From the NCBI RefSeq assembly GCF_030052815.1, contig NC_079496.1, positions 8,005,278 to 8,069,277 of the forward strand: 64,000 nucleotides of DNA. Direction: 5' to 3'. The notes under the pieces were generated by a model. That model worked only from the letters and a program-made list of their open reading frames with translations. It made no database searches and had not been told where the DNA came from. Made by a program: the position numbers and the translations under genes. This stretch comes from Hevea brasiliensis (taxonomy: Eukaryota; Streptophyta; Magnoliopsida; Malpighiales; Euphorbiaceae). Each line of letters starts with the position of its first letter. Position 1 is the first letter of the stretch. Below are positions 22,275 through 35,762 of the stretch, in pieces.

Positions 22275-23523
22275 ATGGGGTGCTTTCTTGGCTGTTTTGG
22301 CTTTTCTTCCAAGAGAAAACGCAGAAAACCTGCCAATAGAGTTCAACCTGGAGACCATGTAAGCTTGGTCACCACTTGGTTAATTTTCTCTTTGAACACG
22401 ATTTCAATTTTGTGTTCTGTTTTCTTGAATCTTGCAGGGATTTGGTAGCTATGAACCTCTGGATTCAACTTCTACGGTTCTTGATATAACAGGGGAGCCC
22501 ATAAACTCAGACTCTGAGCTCAGGTCAGTTGCTGATTTTATTGTCTCAAATTCTTTCCTTTATGCATGTGCATTTTGTGTTGAGTTTCTTGCTTCCGTGT
22601 TTATTGCTGCCAGCAAAAAGCAGAAGGAGCCATTGAACTACAAAATTAGAAAGAAAGTCAGCTTTAACTTGAATGTGCAGAGTTATGAGCCGATTCCAAA
22701 AGAAGAAAGTACAAATAATTTCTGGGAAAGTGAGGAAGAGGAAAAGAAAGTAGAAATTAGCAAAGAAACTGCAAAAGAAGGAAAATCTCCGTCTCTTTCT
22801 GATGGCGATTCGATAGTAACAAAAATGGCATCTTATCCATCAAATTATAGATATCGAAACTGCATTAACAGCTATGATGAAGAGGATGAAATAGCATATA
22901 AGGAAAGTGACTTGGACGATGACGAGGAGGAAGATGATGATTTTGATGATGATGATGGTAGTGGCCGCGATATTGATGATATAAGAATAAGCCAAGAAGA
23001 GTTTTCTGAGAAATTCATGTCTTTATCAGTAAGTTCAAATAAGAGAGATTCTTTGACTGAGTTTGCTGAGGAAAATTCCGAAAATCTGAAACCCATTGGC
23101 GATTTGAATGAGGGAGGATTGAAATCGCTTGGGATGAACCGAAATGCTAGAGCTAGGAGTCAGTATGTTCATTCTGTGCTGAACCCAGTAGAAAATCTCA
23201 GCCAGTGGAAAGCAGTGAAGGCTAAAGGAATGCCACCAGTGAAGCGTCAGAGAAAGGAGAATGTAGCAGCATTAGAGCAACAAGCACAGAAACCCACACC
23301 TCTGATGCAAGAAACTGCGGTTGATAGCAGTCTCTCAAACTGGTTATTTTCTGCTGATTCTTGTCAGTCCAGAGCCACATCCATTACCAAGAGTAGACAG
23401 GAGACTATACCATCAAAGAAAAGCTCATTTGATGATATGCCCATTTTAGATATCACCAATTTGGAGGCTGGACAGCAAATCAAAATGTTCAAATCCTTTA
23501 TACAACACATTGATATGGATTGA
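22275..23523 (+). CDS. Plant-specific acidic protein with lipid-anchor-like MGCFLGCFGF start
   Basis: Three exons: 22275-22358, 22438-22523 and 22614-23523 (stop TGA), giving 359 residues. All junctions are GT-AG and keep frame. The N-terminus MGCFLGCFGF offers Gly2 for N-myristoylation and Cys3/Cys7 for palmitoylation, followed by the basic run SSKRKRRKP, so membrane attachment is likely. Further features are YKIRKKVSFNLNVQSYEPIP, a very acidic stretch at about residues 150-185 (mostly Asp/Glu), and a C-terminal SNWLFSADS and FDDMPILDITN. I recognise it as a member of an uncharacterised plant family (I recall similar Arabidopsis proteins, some labelled centromere-autoantigen-like from the acidic tract) but know no function. 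The 90-nt second intron has no stop and keeps frame. Confidence 0.85.
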
Positions 23524-24516
23524 GGCTAAGACTAAATTCATAGAACAGATAAGAAGTGAAAACAGCTGTTGTCACAGGAAGTTTGAGTGAATCTGTGAAT
23601 AAAAAATGCATCAGAAGTTGCTCTTGTTATTTTCTGTAGGGGCAAGTGTGAAACAATTTGCAGTGTTGTTGTTTGTCTTTCTTCTGATTCTTTGATCCAC
23701 TAATTCTGATTGGTTTCAGAAGAATAATGTTGTTGGGTAGTTCTGTTGTGTTCAGGAAGTAGGTTTGATTTTCTTCTTTTTCTTCTTCTTTTATTATTAT
23801 TATTATTATTATTTTTTATTTATTCACCTCCATTTCCTCCCTTCTTGTCCCATGGCTAGTAATCAGGGATCAATTGAGAAAGTTTTATGAAAGGTTGAGA
23901 AAATTACACATCACCATTATATTATAACTGAATTAAACATTTACAACTTATACATGCTCGTTGTAAGAGCTCAGGATCATGAGGTTCGCTACGGGAAGCT
24001 TGATCCCATAAAAATGCAGCAAACTACAGAATTTAATATGACAATAGCTATGATGAATAGCTCATATCGCTACCAGCATAAAATGATCAGAGTTTTAACG
24101 GCAACTTAAGCAAACAATCATCCAAAGCAATCTCTTGACTGTTGTTCATTTCTCACATATTGATGTGTGTCGACGCCAAAAGTGGTCAGTTTTAATTGAC
24201 TTTGACCGTCATTATTGCTATCTGCTTCAAATCCTGGGATGAGATCCACACAACTGAAAGCTATGTCATAAAACTCACCACAAAATTTATGAACTGGCAT
24301 TAAACTTCATTTTGATGAGCAAACAGTTCATTTTGATGAACTGACATTAAACTTCATTTTGAAAAGCATGACACTTGCCTTTTCATCCTTCAGCCCTTTG
24401 GTTCTAGCAACAAGAAGTTGAAAAGAGGCCCAGTCACTTCTAACTATCAAATTTGTGATCACAGAGAATGCTTCATTGACTTATCTAGCAGACCTATACA
24501 AAATGTACTGAAATAA
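23524..24516. other. Intergenic region between two convergent genes
   Basis: It holds the 3' ends of the 22.3-kb gene (plus) and of the CaaX gene (minus). There is an ATT microsatellite at about 23790-23813 and a short direct repeat of TTCATTTTGATGA at about 24307-24345. No coding sequence is supported. Confidence 0.5.
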
Positions 24517-25943
24517 CTACATTATGGTACAGGCGCAAGAATCTGAATCGTCATCATCAGAATCACTATCATCGCTGCAGGCACAAACAGAAAACATGGA
24601 GTGAGGCACAAAGTCACTAGCATTAGATCTGTGAACAGTTGTTAAATGCATAAGAAAATGATTATTTACCTAAACATGAATTGTTGCCTATTTTCAGTTA
24701 TTTCTTAATGCAATGTAGCAGAATTGAAGATCCTCTGATTGACCAAATGATTAAAGCAAGCAGCTGAAGCTGAACCAAGGAATTGATTTCAATTCGGTGT
24801 TTCATCAGAGCTTTAGCCCATAACATGGTTGGAAAATTAGTGTATTAACTATTAAATGTTTTCACTAAAATGTATCATCAATTCTTTCCACGCACATTCA
24901 TATCACACTAGAGGGCAAGCCAACATTTGAAGCTGTCTATTGATAATTATCATGATAACAGAGCCCTGCCTCTAACAGAAGCTACATATTCAACCAGGCA
25001 GTGAATCCAAATTTCTAACTGCTAATTCTCAATTCCAGTCCCTATCTCAGCCTCCTTAGTGAGACAATAAACACAGAATGGCAATAGCAGTTTCCAGGGA
25101 GTAAATGGGTTAACTCATTTAATTTTCCCATACAGTATTAGTATGAGCAAGGAATATTTCTAATCCAACCCAGAGAATACCATACACACATAAGCTAGAA
25201 TTCAATGAAAACAAAATTATCACCTGCATTTTAAAAAAATTATCAAAATTATTAAACATGATCCAACCCAGAGATACCATACACACATGCTATGAACACT
25301 TCAATCACTTCAACCTAACCAAAAGTAGAGATACACACCACAAATTCTTGAATGTGGGCTAGCAGATAAGCATGCACAAATATTCAAGGAATTCAATTAC
25401 CCAGTATAGCAATAATTACAGTCATACAAGTCATACAACCACCCAGATATAACCCAAATATACCAGTCAAACCGAGGCAGATCCTGCTATAGCATTCCAC
25501 ACATGCATACACATTACATTCTTGGAATGATTGTGCAGTTGGATTCGATAGTAGTAACCATAAACATGCATTAAATATACCAAGTATACAAACCAAAAAC
25601 CAACACCTCAAACAAATTTACCAAACATCAGATGAAAATAAAAATAGCAAGCAAAAATGCAAAATACCAAAAGTTCTTTGCCTAAAGCAAAAAACTATTA
25701 TTACCTTGGTTCAAATATTAAAACCTCGGTGAGCTCATTCCCATTGTTATCATTCCACTGAACTTTTCTCCGCACTCTGTGTGGATTTCTTGCCATCCCA
25801 CCCCTCCTGGGAGGCAACAAGGTCTTGGACTCACTGTAATCTTCTCTATCATCAGCATGATTTTCAACTTTTTCAGAGTCTACAGTTATCAAAGGCTTAT
25901 TTGTGAACCCATTAGCATCATTAACATCCTTATCCATTGGCAA
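24517..25943 (-). CDS. Small CaaX-box protein of an uncharacterised plant family
   Basis: Two exons on the minus strand: 25943-25705 and 24574-24517, with a 1,130-bp GT-AG intron. The product has 98 residues. Exon 1 gives a variable N-terminus, then RRGGMARNPHRVRRKVQWNDNNGNELTEVLIFEP. The splice makes Ser (AG|C). Exon 2 adds SDDSDSDDDDSDSCACTIM and a stop. The tail CTIM is a CaaX box; Met at the last place favours farnesylation, and the Cys two residues upstream could be palmitoylated. I recall plant homologues with RRKVQW.D..G..L and a D/S-rich tail ending C.CTIM, but no function. A second ATG two codons in is an alternative start. The short second exon would be missed by simple ORF searches. 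Confidence 0.8.
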
Positions 25944-28084
25944 TCACACACACCACAATACTCAAAAAGCTAATCCTATCAAATTTGAGTAAGAAAGAGG
26001 AAATGGCAGGCAATTGAGAGCTTGGGGAGTTTTTACTATTTAGCAAAAATCCCAGCTACCCAATTCCCTAAACATTAGGAATTAACAAACTGTAATATAA
26101 AAATCCAAGATTTCTATGGGTTGGTAAAGGGAGAAAAACAATTTCGATTTTTGACCATTAAGCTTATAGGTCAACGGTTATGCAAGAAATCATCAAGCTT
26201 GGAAATGAATCAAGAAAAAATAAAATCCAAAACCCGAAGACAACAAAAGCGAAAAAAAAGAAGTCATTGAGAGGACACGAAACGCATTTCCTGAGAAAGT
26301 GACAATAAAAAAATGAAGCTTTGGAAAGAAAAAAGGTAGTAGTGGTTAAATTAGACGCACAGAAAACGCCAGAAACAATAAGGTAGTGAATACCAGATTA
26401 ATTGTACAGAAAAGCAGATCAATCAAGCAAGGAAATGTCACCATTTAAACCCAAATGCTTCGAATCTCGAAGAACTCCAAAGAGAAGAAGATGATGATTT
26501 TGAAGAGACAGAGACAAAGACAAAGACAAAGCAAGCAGAATGATGAGTGATATTTTACATATTTATCAACAATTTCAAAAATTAAAATAAGAAAAGATTC
26601 CACTTTTTAAAGGTATCGGAGATCGGACGGCTGTGAAAGAATGGCGCAGGTCGCAGGACATGCTGCTGAAACATGTCAGTCAGTTAATCTTGTTGTGATG
26701 AAACTGGTGAACTACGCGTTGTGTAAAAGAATGGTAACTTCTATGATATACAGAGTCTTATAAAATTAATATAAAATTGCATCAATTATTTTAAAAAAAT
26801 CTATTAAATTAATAAAAAAAAGTTAATAAAATATAAATTTATAATATTTTAACAAATTATATAATCAAATAATAATTTAAATTAATAATAATGGTAGTTA
26901 CATTTAGTTTTTGTTATTAATTAAATCTAATATTTTATCATATTAATTTTTTTTAAAAAAGATTTCTTTATATTTTTAAAGTGTATATATAATTTTTTTA
27001 TAAATTATTATAATAAAAATAAATTAAGCTAATAAAATGAATAGAATTATTTACTTTTCACAATAAAAATACTATATTTATTAATTTAAAATAATATTTT
27101 ACTATGTTTTTTATAAGAAATAGTAGATGCTTATTTTATTTTAGATAAAATAATTATAAACAATCCTAAAACAATAAATAAAAATATATCACAAATAATT
27201 GATCACATTTTAATAATGTAAAATTTGAAATAATTAAATAATTTTTTAAAATATTACTTAATAACATTAAAATAACATTTTTCCAAAGTCTTAGCTTAGG
27301 TGAGTGATGCATATGGTTGGTGGCATGTGGCGTTGCCGTGGTGGGCTTTTCAAGTGTTTAGGAATTTTAGTTTTCTTTTATTGCAAGTGACTTTCTCTGT
27401 GGATGTCAGATTCAAGAATTTTTCACATATATTAATAGAAAAAAGACGTTTGCTTCCAACGATAATACTACTTCACCAACCATTCATTTCATTTCAAAGT
27501 GGGGGTTCCTTGCACTCATTGTGTTCCTCCAACTAATTTAAATATTAAATTATAAATAATCATTATCTGTAGATTCCCCTATAAATAAAAAATTAAATCC
27601 TAATAGTTTTATTTCCCTTTTAACAGTTCTCTAAAACTTTAATAAAATGAAATATTCACAGACAAAAATGTGTGATATGGAGAAATGTAATTAATTTTCT
27701 CATCACATGCTAAAGAAGACATCACACGATAGTCAAGATTCGCAGATCAGAAAGGGCAACAAGAATCCAAATCAACATAAATTGCAAGAAAATATGGCAA
27801 GATTTGTCCCCAGAAGACAACAATATACATCAACAGAATCTAGCAACAAAACAAATGGACAGAACAGGCATCCTTTACGAACAAAAGTTAGTGATATATG
27901 AGAGATGTGGAATGATATTAGTTAGGTACTTGCTTAGAAGGTAGCTAAGCATAATTGCAACCCTCAGAACTTAATCTATACTCAATGTTCACGTGGACAA
28001 ATTCATTGTCAGCTCAGAGTTTGCACAACTAAGTTTACCTCCACCACCGTCATGTGAGGTTAGAACATGAGAAGAGAGCTTACC
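25944..28084. other. Intergenic region, AT-rich
   Basis: The left part (to about 26540) probably contains the 5' UTR and promoter of the CaaX gene; it has a purine-rich AGAGACAAAGACAAAGAC run near 26508-26530. The stretch 26750-27290 is extremely AT-rich and non-coding. From 27300 to 28084 comes the upstream region of the ARPC2 locus. No gene is supported. Confidence 0.5.
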
Positions 28085-31000
28085 ATGGCTTGCTTTGACA
28101 GGGCATCACCAGCACTGAAGGAGATTCTGCTTAAGTTATATCGATAAGCTCAATTCCCCTGTCAAAAGGGTCAAGGTAATATTTTACTAGTTATTTTCTA
28201 ATGATAATATATCTATGTGTGTGCTTGTGGGTTTATTTTTATAGGAAATGTCAGATTAGTTTATTTATTCATCATGTACACTATAAAGGCTAACAACTTA
28301 AATTGTTTAATGCTTCATTCGGGTGGAGGAAAAGAAAAAGGACTTGCTGCAATGAAAATTTAGTTTCTTTCTTCACTTGTCTGCAAGTAAAAGGCTTGTA
28401 GTTCAAGAGGCATGCATTTATGCAGAAAGGTAAATACCAATCAATATTCTTTTTTCTGTGATAGCGCTGAAAAGCATGTGGAGATTGATTATCACTTGTA
28501 TGAATTTGGGTCTGTAGAGTACCACATTCAGGTGAGTCTATTCTATACATCCAGCTTCTACTTGATTACAATAGCTTTGGCTAATGTTTTAATTGAAATG
28601 CAAAGAGATTTGAAGCTAACCTTATCATTATATTACTTGTCATCTTGACACAGAGAGAGAGAGACTATCAATATATAAGCAGGCTTTCATTTTTTTTATT
28701 TCTTATGGAATTTTAACAGTCTCCAGCAGCAGATCCAAATCATAACTACCTGTCGATATCAACTCCAATGCTTTCCCAAGGAGTTCACCAATCATATGGG
28801 TTCTCGCGATACACTACACAGATGATAAAGGAAGCTTGCTCTGATGCTGTGGAAATTGTTGAACCACCAAGAGAAGGATACCAGCTCACTCTAAAACTTG
28901 ATTTTTCCAAGATTCCAAATGAAAAAGGTTTGCTGCTACTCTAATCACCCATATGATATATAACAGTGTATTGGTGTGCAGTGAAATTACTGAACTGGAC
29001 AGTTTAAAGAGAAAAATAATTGACTTAAGACTTTGTTTCATAAATTTGCCTTCTATTTTTTGCTTATTTTGCTTTTTAGCTAACGTAAAATATAATAGCA
29101 AAACGGGGAAAAAAGGCTTGATGCTGTTCTTGGATTTTTCTAATGTGTCTGGACCTATAAGATGAGAGAGAACAGCGTACTTGGCTGTGGAAGCTTGAGC
29201 CTCGTACATAGACATTGAGTGGAGTAGAATTTAGTATTGAGATAGGATTTCTATTTTAGAGGAATCTAATTAGAGTGGGATTTGGAATCCTAACAAAATG
29301 GGATAATTATCCTTAGTGGATAATGTTTGTATTGGATTAGGACTTGAGCATTTTGGGTGGTACTGTATCAAGGCTTTTTTTTTTTTTTGTCCAATTTATC
29401 TGCAATAGACTTAATGACAAAGAAAGTAAACAACAGCTTGAGATAAAATCATTCAATCTGTAGACCCAACAAGAGATAAAGGGTGTATGTGATAATCCCC
29501 AATTAAGCTCTAATACCAAAGATTGCACCCACCACTTTGCTCTAGTAGACAAATGTAGGCCAATGCACATGTCCTTTAAATAACTGTTAAATAACTGTCT
29601 ACCTGCTTGTCCCAGTATCAGTATCATTATCAAAAGAGCTGGAAGGGACACCCACACCAGCTGTTAAGAGAAACTCCAACGTATTAATTTAAAAGATTAG
29701 CTGAAAAATAATGCTGACAAGAAGTCAAACAACTCAGGTTAATAGCACCACTTGTTAGTGAGAACATTTAAACATATGATTCTGCCAAACAAAGACAAAA
29801 ACACTCAAGTCTTTTCATTGGATAGGCCAAAACTGCTCGTAAAAGAATTTGAGACTAACTAATCCATGTTATAGCCAATACAATTTCAAGAATTTAAAGC
29901 ATAAAATTTAACAAAATGATGTTTCTTCTCCAAGCAATTTGTGTAGAATAAACAAAGGAAAATGATCCTAATGGGAGATAACTATATTCCTGTTCATATT
30001 TATTTTTTATTTTTTAATTATCTGATATTCATATTCATACTCATACCAAACTATCAAATCTCCACCTTCAATTGTTATGATTAAGCATTTGTTTCTGTTC
30101 CAGACTCTAAAAAGGTGATTACACAAATTTCTTCGGTGCCAGCAGTAATTTTAAGTTCCCAGCTGAAAGAAATGTTGGAGAATGTCAATTCTCAGGATAT
30201 GTCTCAGGGGATGTATAAGCCAAATCAAACTTGTCTACCACCCAAGAGAACCCTTTTATGTCATCAAACAGGTAATTTCTACACAAGGAATTGTTAACTT
30301 CTTCAGCATAATAAGGTGTCAATAAGAGCCCAAAGGAGGATATTAGGCTTCAAGAGATAAAATGACTAAACAAAATTTTTAGAATTAAAAATTTTAGCGA
30401 ATCAATAACTTCAATTCAAAGTACATTTTTTCATGTCATGTGATAAAACAACAATCTGCTAAGAAAAACTTTCAGAATTTTGTATAAATCCAGGAATTTA
30501 TGGAAAAAGTTCTCCCACCATTTAGACTCTGTCCAAAATGTCATAGATTATTCTGGCCAGATGCCTGTAAGGTAAATTCATGAATTCATCTAGCAGTCTA
30601 GACTCTAGCCTCTCTCATAGATAAAATTTTGCTATTTTGTTCAATTTCCAAGATTTTAAATATCTGCGCAACTTAAAATGGTCAGTTAAATTAATAAAAT
30701 ACAGTCTCCTATGTAAATCTCCAAAACTGCATTTAAACATATTCGAGAAAGATTCACCAAAAATTAAAATTTAGAACAAAAGCTTCTAAAAACTACCCTC
30801 CCAAGAGTCTCAACTCACTTCTTATATAATCAGCAACATGTTGTACTCATCTTTCAAGATTGGCAACCAAATTATAAAGAATAAAGATCACTGCACATTT
30901 TTATCCGCATGCAGATTGTCTAAATTAAAATAAATTAATATGTTGGACAGCTTAAAGAAATCACAGCAGTCTTCCCAATGTGTTTTAAAGAACCTTAGAT

Positions 31001-31100
31001 GTGATTATTGCAACAGCCTTTTTTCAGGTTTGTAATTCTAGTTATTCTCAATATTTTTGGCTCTGAAATCCTCTTCTTATGAATAAGATTACTTTATTAC

Positions 31101-31513
31101 TGTTATAACAAGCACGCAAATCTAAGGCACACACACAAATCGCACAATCACACAGTATTGAAAAGAGAAGAAAAATAACACAGGATTTAACGTGGTTCAA
31201 CCGTAAGGTCTACGTCCACGGGCAAGACAAGAGAAAAAAAGTTTCACTATGATGAAAAGAGCAAAATACAATCAATCAGAACTCTCAAACCCTAACTCCA
31301 ATGTGTTTCCCGAATATTTCACAACTCTACCACAAAGGGTAAAATATTACAATATTTATACTGGTCCATACCGCAGGGGCAACGGCCTGAATCCGAAGCC
31401 CATCACTGATTTCACTTTTTATCTCAATCGGATAGCAGCGCGAAACTTTCGAGGCGGATCACTATTCGGGTCCATGAAAAAATATATTCAAAATTCAAGC
31501 CACAAAAATAACA
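31101..31513 (-). repeat. 3' LTR of the ARPC2 Copia element
   Basis: It is a direct repeat of 41516-41928. Immediately inside it (plus 31514-31527), the minus strand reads CCAAGGAGAAGAAT, a polypurine tract adjoining the LTR start TGTTATTTTTG, as expected for plus-strand priming. Confidence 0.95.
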
Positions 31514-32194
31514 ATTCTTCTCCTTGGTTTGAATTCCCTTTATCATCAACAAAATAAAACCACAAAATACTCTGTCTTGCCATTTACCCTTGCAAGGGCA
31601 TTACTGAGTGTCGACACCATATTTTGGCCGATCCCTAGAATCAATAAAAATTCTTCTTTGAACAGCTAATCACGTTTCCGATCCCTCTTTGATAGGCAGT
31701 CACATTTCCGATCTCTCCTCACAAAGGATTGAATCAATGCTAAGTCCTCATATTCATTAAAGCCTTGCCGATCTCTCAAATCATTTACCGACCTCTCAAA
31801 CCCGTTGTCGAATTTCCGGACCTGTCAAGTATATTCCTGATCTCTGTTGATAAATAAAATGAACTGGCACTAGATCTTTTCCTACCAGTTTTATTGCCGA
31901 CCTCCTTTCCGAAGGTTTAAGAGCTAAAGTTTTAGTTCGATTTAATGAGGATTCCGATCTTAAGTGTTCGAGTTAAATTTTCAATCAAGTTCCGCTCAAA
32001 GATTTCTTCCTACCGATCTCATGCTTAAAGTGCTTTCCGATCTCTCATACTTAGATTAATAATCACATTTAGTTTTTGTTTTGTTGTGCTCATACAATCA
32101 AATACTGGACAAACAATGGTTTAAAATTTTCCGATCACAATCATTCATTGAACAAAGAGGCATTTCATTTCATGTCATAATCAGACAAGTTATT

Positions 32195-34024
32195 GGTGGG
32201 GATCACCCCACCTGATCTACATTTGGATCACTCTCCTCTCTCCCTCACCTTCGGCTTCCTCCTCACTATCTTCGCCGCGCCCTGGAGCCAGTCATCCATC
32301 CAGGAGAAATCCTCTTGAGTGGTAGCGCTTTGGAGTTCGGCCAAGAGATCCTTATGAGCATTCACATAGGCTCCGCTATTCCCGACACCATCTCTTCATC
32401 TTTTCCTTAAGCTCTTTGCCTTTCTCGGTAAGCTCCTTATCCTTCGCGTTAAGCTCCTCTATAAGTTGAGCGACTGAGCGCTTCATGGCTCAAGTGCACG
32501 GACTTCTCCGAGAGCCCGTTCTCTTTCACCAGTCACGAGACTTCTACCACCGGTCTTCATGGTACTTCGCCCGTCCCTCGACTTGAGATATATAATCCCG
32601 AGCGGATGAGAGTTGGGATCGAGGGAAGCCAATTCTCGATTTTTCTTCCCGACCTCCTTACCCAGACGTTGAATCTTTTCTCGAACCATGGTCCGTTCAC
32701 TGCACACTCCACATTCAAGCTCATGGTTCGAGTCAAGATATCATCGAGACCATTCCGGATAGCCTGTCCGATCCTCTTGAAAGAAGATGGTAGATCCTGA
32801 CTTTGGCAAAATCGAGTTCTCCCTAACGATCGGTTATTCTTCAAGCTGATCAAGATTCGAGCGCCACGAGAAGAGGTCCTCCTAAGATTGAGAAGGCTCC
32901 TTCCGTGCTTGGAATAATCGAGAGAGGCGGGGTCGCTCTTCCGATCTAGGAGGAGATCTCGGCCTTAAGTGGTCGGGCGGACCGAAGGTTGAGGTGGGTC
33001 TCTTTGTATCTCCCTGTGTTCGTGGATCGGTGTTTGAAGACGTTCAACGCTTCATCTCCTTTATCTTCCGAGATCTCTCTTCCTTCTTCCGCTTCCTAGA
33101 ACCCTCACCACCCGCCATACCGCACGTAAAAGAGGTTAGTGAGATCGCTAAGGTCCCGAGAACCGAGATATAGAAAATACCAATGCCGAGGTCGAGAGCG
33201 GAAGTTCGCGATCTTGGCCGTGATCGCTGCATGGTCCAATAGTGCGATCAAGCACAAAGATTTGGACAGAATATTTTAGAGTGGCGGCGACTTTTCACTC
33301 CATCACTATTAAGCTTTCCTCTTGACTCGTGGTAATGTGCTTCGGAGGGCCTCGGTACCACCAAATACGAGGAAAGTCCTCAAAGTTTCTGATCTTTACT
33401 CCTCGTAATGAAGAACCTGTTCTTCCAATTCTTAAGGGATGAGGGCAGATCGGAAAAGAGTCCGCAATGAGGCTTCACGAAAGAACCAATGTTCGTCATC
33501 CTTTCTACGAGTTAGTCCATGCGGCTGGCGAACACCTTAGCCGTAGGTCCGATTCCCTTAGCTCGCATAGACCTCGGAAAGCTACCAAGATCCGCCACGA
33601 GTTGGGGTGAATTTGAACAATGGATGCTCGGTGAAGTTTTAGGACCTCCTTATAGAAATCGGCTAGAGGGAACCTCGCACCGCCTTTAATCGTTCCTCGT
33701 ACACCATGACAATGTCATTCTCTTCAAAAGAGTGATCGACACGAAGATCGCCATGGCACTTGATCACTCATATGAATCAGACAAATATTGTATTCTTGAA
33801 CAAACGATTGCAGATCGGATTCTCAAGAACCGAAAGCTCGCTTCATAGGAAGGGTCTCTCTACTTGAAGAAGGTGCGAGCCTCGATGGTATGACCCGCCC
33901 CAGTTGGAGCGGAGGTCCCGGAGGTTCTTGTTGAACGCTTGGCCCGATGCCTCTTCTTCGACGATGACCACGAGAATCGAATCGAAGGAGGGCTCGCCGC
34001 TCTCGACCTTCTGCACCGCTTCAT
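32195..34024 (-). pseudogene. Antisense LTR gene, copy 2, heavily decayed
   Basis: This is the homologue of 3846-5637, on the minus strand, antisense to its LTR. ATG 34024 follows GAAA as in copy 1. Recognisable pieces are DLQSFVQEYNI, ARFPLADFYKEVLK, QIHPNSWRILVAFRGLC (about 33590-33640), then GEGSRKRKKEERSRKIKEMK (about 33050-33110), and LDDILTRTMSLNVEC (about 32720-32760). Many stops and frameshifts separate them. The region before the basic segment again looks like a short intron. Coding similarity in both copies shows that the reading frame is a normal part of this LTR family. Confidence 0.7.
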
Positions 34025-34175
34025 TTTCAAAAGAAACAAAGAATTTAAATTAAAAAGAGGATCAAAGCCCTTACCGAGTCCGATCGGCGGAAGAACTTGA
34101 GAAAATGAGAGAACTTGAAGTTGTGAGCAGAGGATTGAAAATGGAATGAGAGAACAACCGCTAACCCTCCACCCC

Positions 34176-34205
34176 TATTTATACTAGTCCGAGCATTTAA
34201 TGCTC
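34176..34205 (-). promoter_or_regulatory. Promoter of the antisense LTR reading frame (copy 2)
   Basis: On the minus strand the palindrome GAGCATTTAATGCTC (plus 34191-34205) is followed by TATAAATA (34183-34176) and GGGG, as in copy 1 at 3665-3694. It lies about 150 bp upstream of ATG 34024. Confidence 0.6.
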
Positions 34206-34472
34206 GCGAGGTTCTAGGCAATGCATCGATTGGTGGAACTCGACAAATGTTTCGACACTTCTCTCAAATATCCGAATGTTCAGAGATCGTTAATTGGAGA
34301 TCGCATAATAAGTTAAATATTTTGAATAAAGGATCGCTTAAGTGTCATTCGTAAAGAACCGATCGGATAACCACATTAGAGATCGGAAAAATAATCAATG
34401 CAAAATAGTCAATAAGATGATAACCGATAAAATAAAGTCTTTATTTTCAAAAGATCGGATTACATCATTTGG

Positions 34473-34675
34473 GCGATCTCTAGGATCGGATTACACTAAC
34501 ATTGGATCACATCATTTCGTGATCTCTAGAGATCGGATTGCATTAAAAATAAAATACATCATTTGGGCGATCTCTAGGATCGGACTACAATAAAGGTCTA
34601 ACTACATCATTTGGGCGATCTCTAGAGATCCGATTACATTTTAGGATTACATCATTTGGGCGATCTCTAGAGACC
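34473..34675. repeat. Iterated palindrome array (copy 2)
   Basis: Five units 46-48 bp apart: GATCTCTAGAGATC at 34521 and 34617, and decayed versions at about 34474, 34569 and 34662. Linkers read GGATTACATCATTTGGGC. The array is homologous to 3233-3393 and sits between the two divergent TATA boxes of this LTR. Confidence 0.8.
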
Positions 34676-35762
34676 GGTGGAACATCCTATCTAAAAGGCC
34701 TATGTCAAAGCCTAGTCTTGTGGTCTGAATCAAAAGATGTGTTTGACCAGAGACCTACTGTTGGCATCGGATAGATGTGCGGCAGATGGGGTGACTATGA
34801 CTCCCATGAAGATGAGAGACATCGCCACCGATATTACCACTCAAACCGACCACTGCCGGAACACCCAATGTGGAGGAAAGACGCTGCCGAACACCCAATG
34901 CGATGAGAAGCCGAATGAACTCGGTTGAGCGACTCGAGATCGGTACAACCAAAGTCCGCAATACAGTCGGTCAAATCCAGTCCTCTCACCATCGCCAAGA
35001 AGGTCATTCGATCACCGGATCGTGAATTTTCGGTAAGTAAAGAAGTTCATCGGAAAAGATCAAAGCCACGATTATAGCGTAACTTCCACCGAGCAAATAG
35101 AACAGTGGAAAGTAAGAAAAGAAGAGAGGAAAGTCGATGAAGAAAATATCTCCGTCGATGTGGGTATATATAGGGGAAATGGGCATTTAATGTCGAAGGA
35201 AAACGGCTTGACGCCGAGAATCGAGATGTAATTAATGCTTGGACCGAATCGGCATCGATTAAGGGATAATAGAGATCGGAGATAGGAGATCGCATGAGAG
35301 ATCGGAATAGGAGCTAGGGAGGGATCGGAAGACAAAAGAATAAGACAAATCCCAATAACCGTCGCCGAATCGTGAGCCGAGGTAGTTAAAGCGTGGCACG
35401 AGATCTCCACCGCACGCCTAAGAATCGCCCGCAATGCCGACAGTGCCGTGGTATGTCATGACACCCAGTACATCCCAATCTCCACCGTTGATCCCACTTG
35501 TAAGGACAAACCCGGAACCCTTAGATCAAGAGAGAAGACGACAATACCAGCGTCTTTCACTCTTAGCCCTCGGATCGTTCCGGACAAGGAGATTTGGGAC
35601 CGTCAGATGGAAAGAAGAAAAGGACAAATGTTCTGAAGAGAGATCTCAGCCATTCATTTTGATTCTCTTTAATTCCTGGACATCCGATCATGTCCTTCGA
35701 AATCTTGACCCTCCATCTCCCTCAAAATAAATCCTGACCCTTCACGGAGAGCGCCCGATTCC

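Noticed and set aside
22872..23096. Minus-strand frame rich in Ser within the 22.3-kb gene
   Set aside because: It is the complement of the acidic Asp/Glu codon run on the plus strand and has no features of its own.
29480..29580. TTGGTATTAGAGC on the minus strand, like a tRNA-Met primer site, in ARPC2 intron 3
   Set aside because: No LTR end, second LTR or coding remnant could be found around it; a single 12-base match is not enough.
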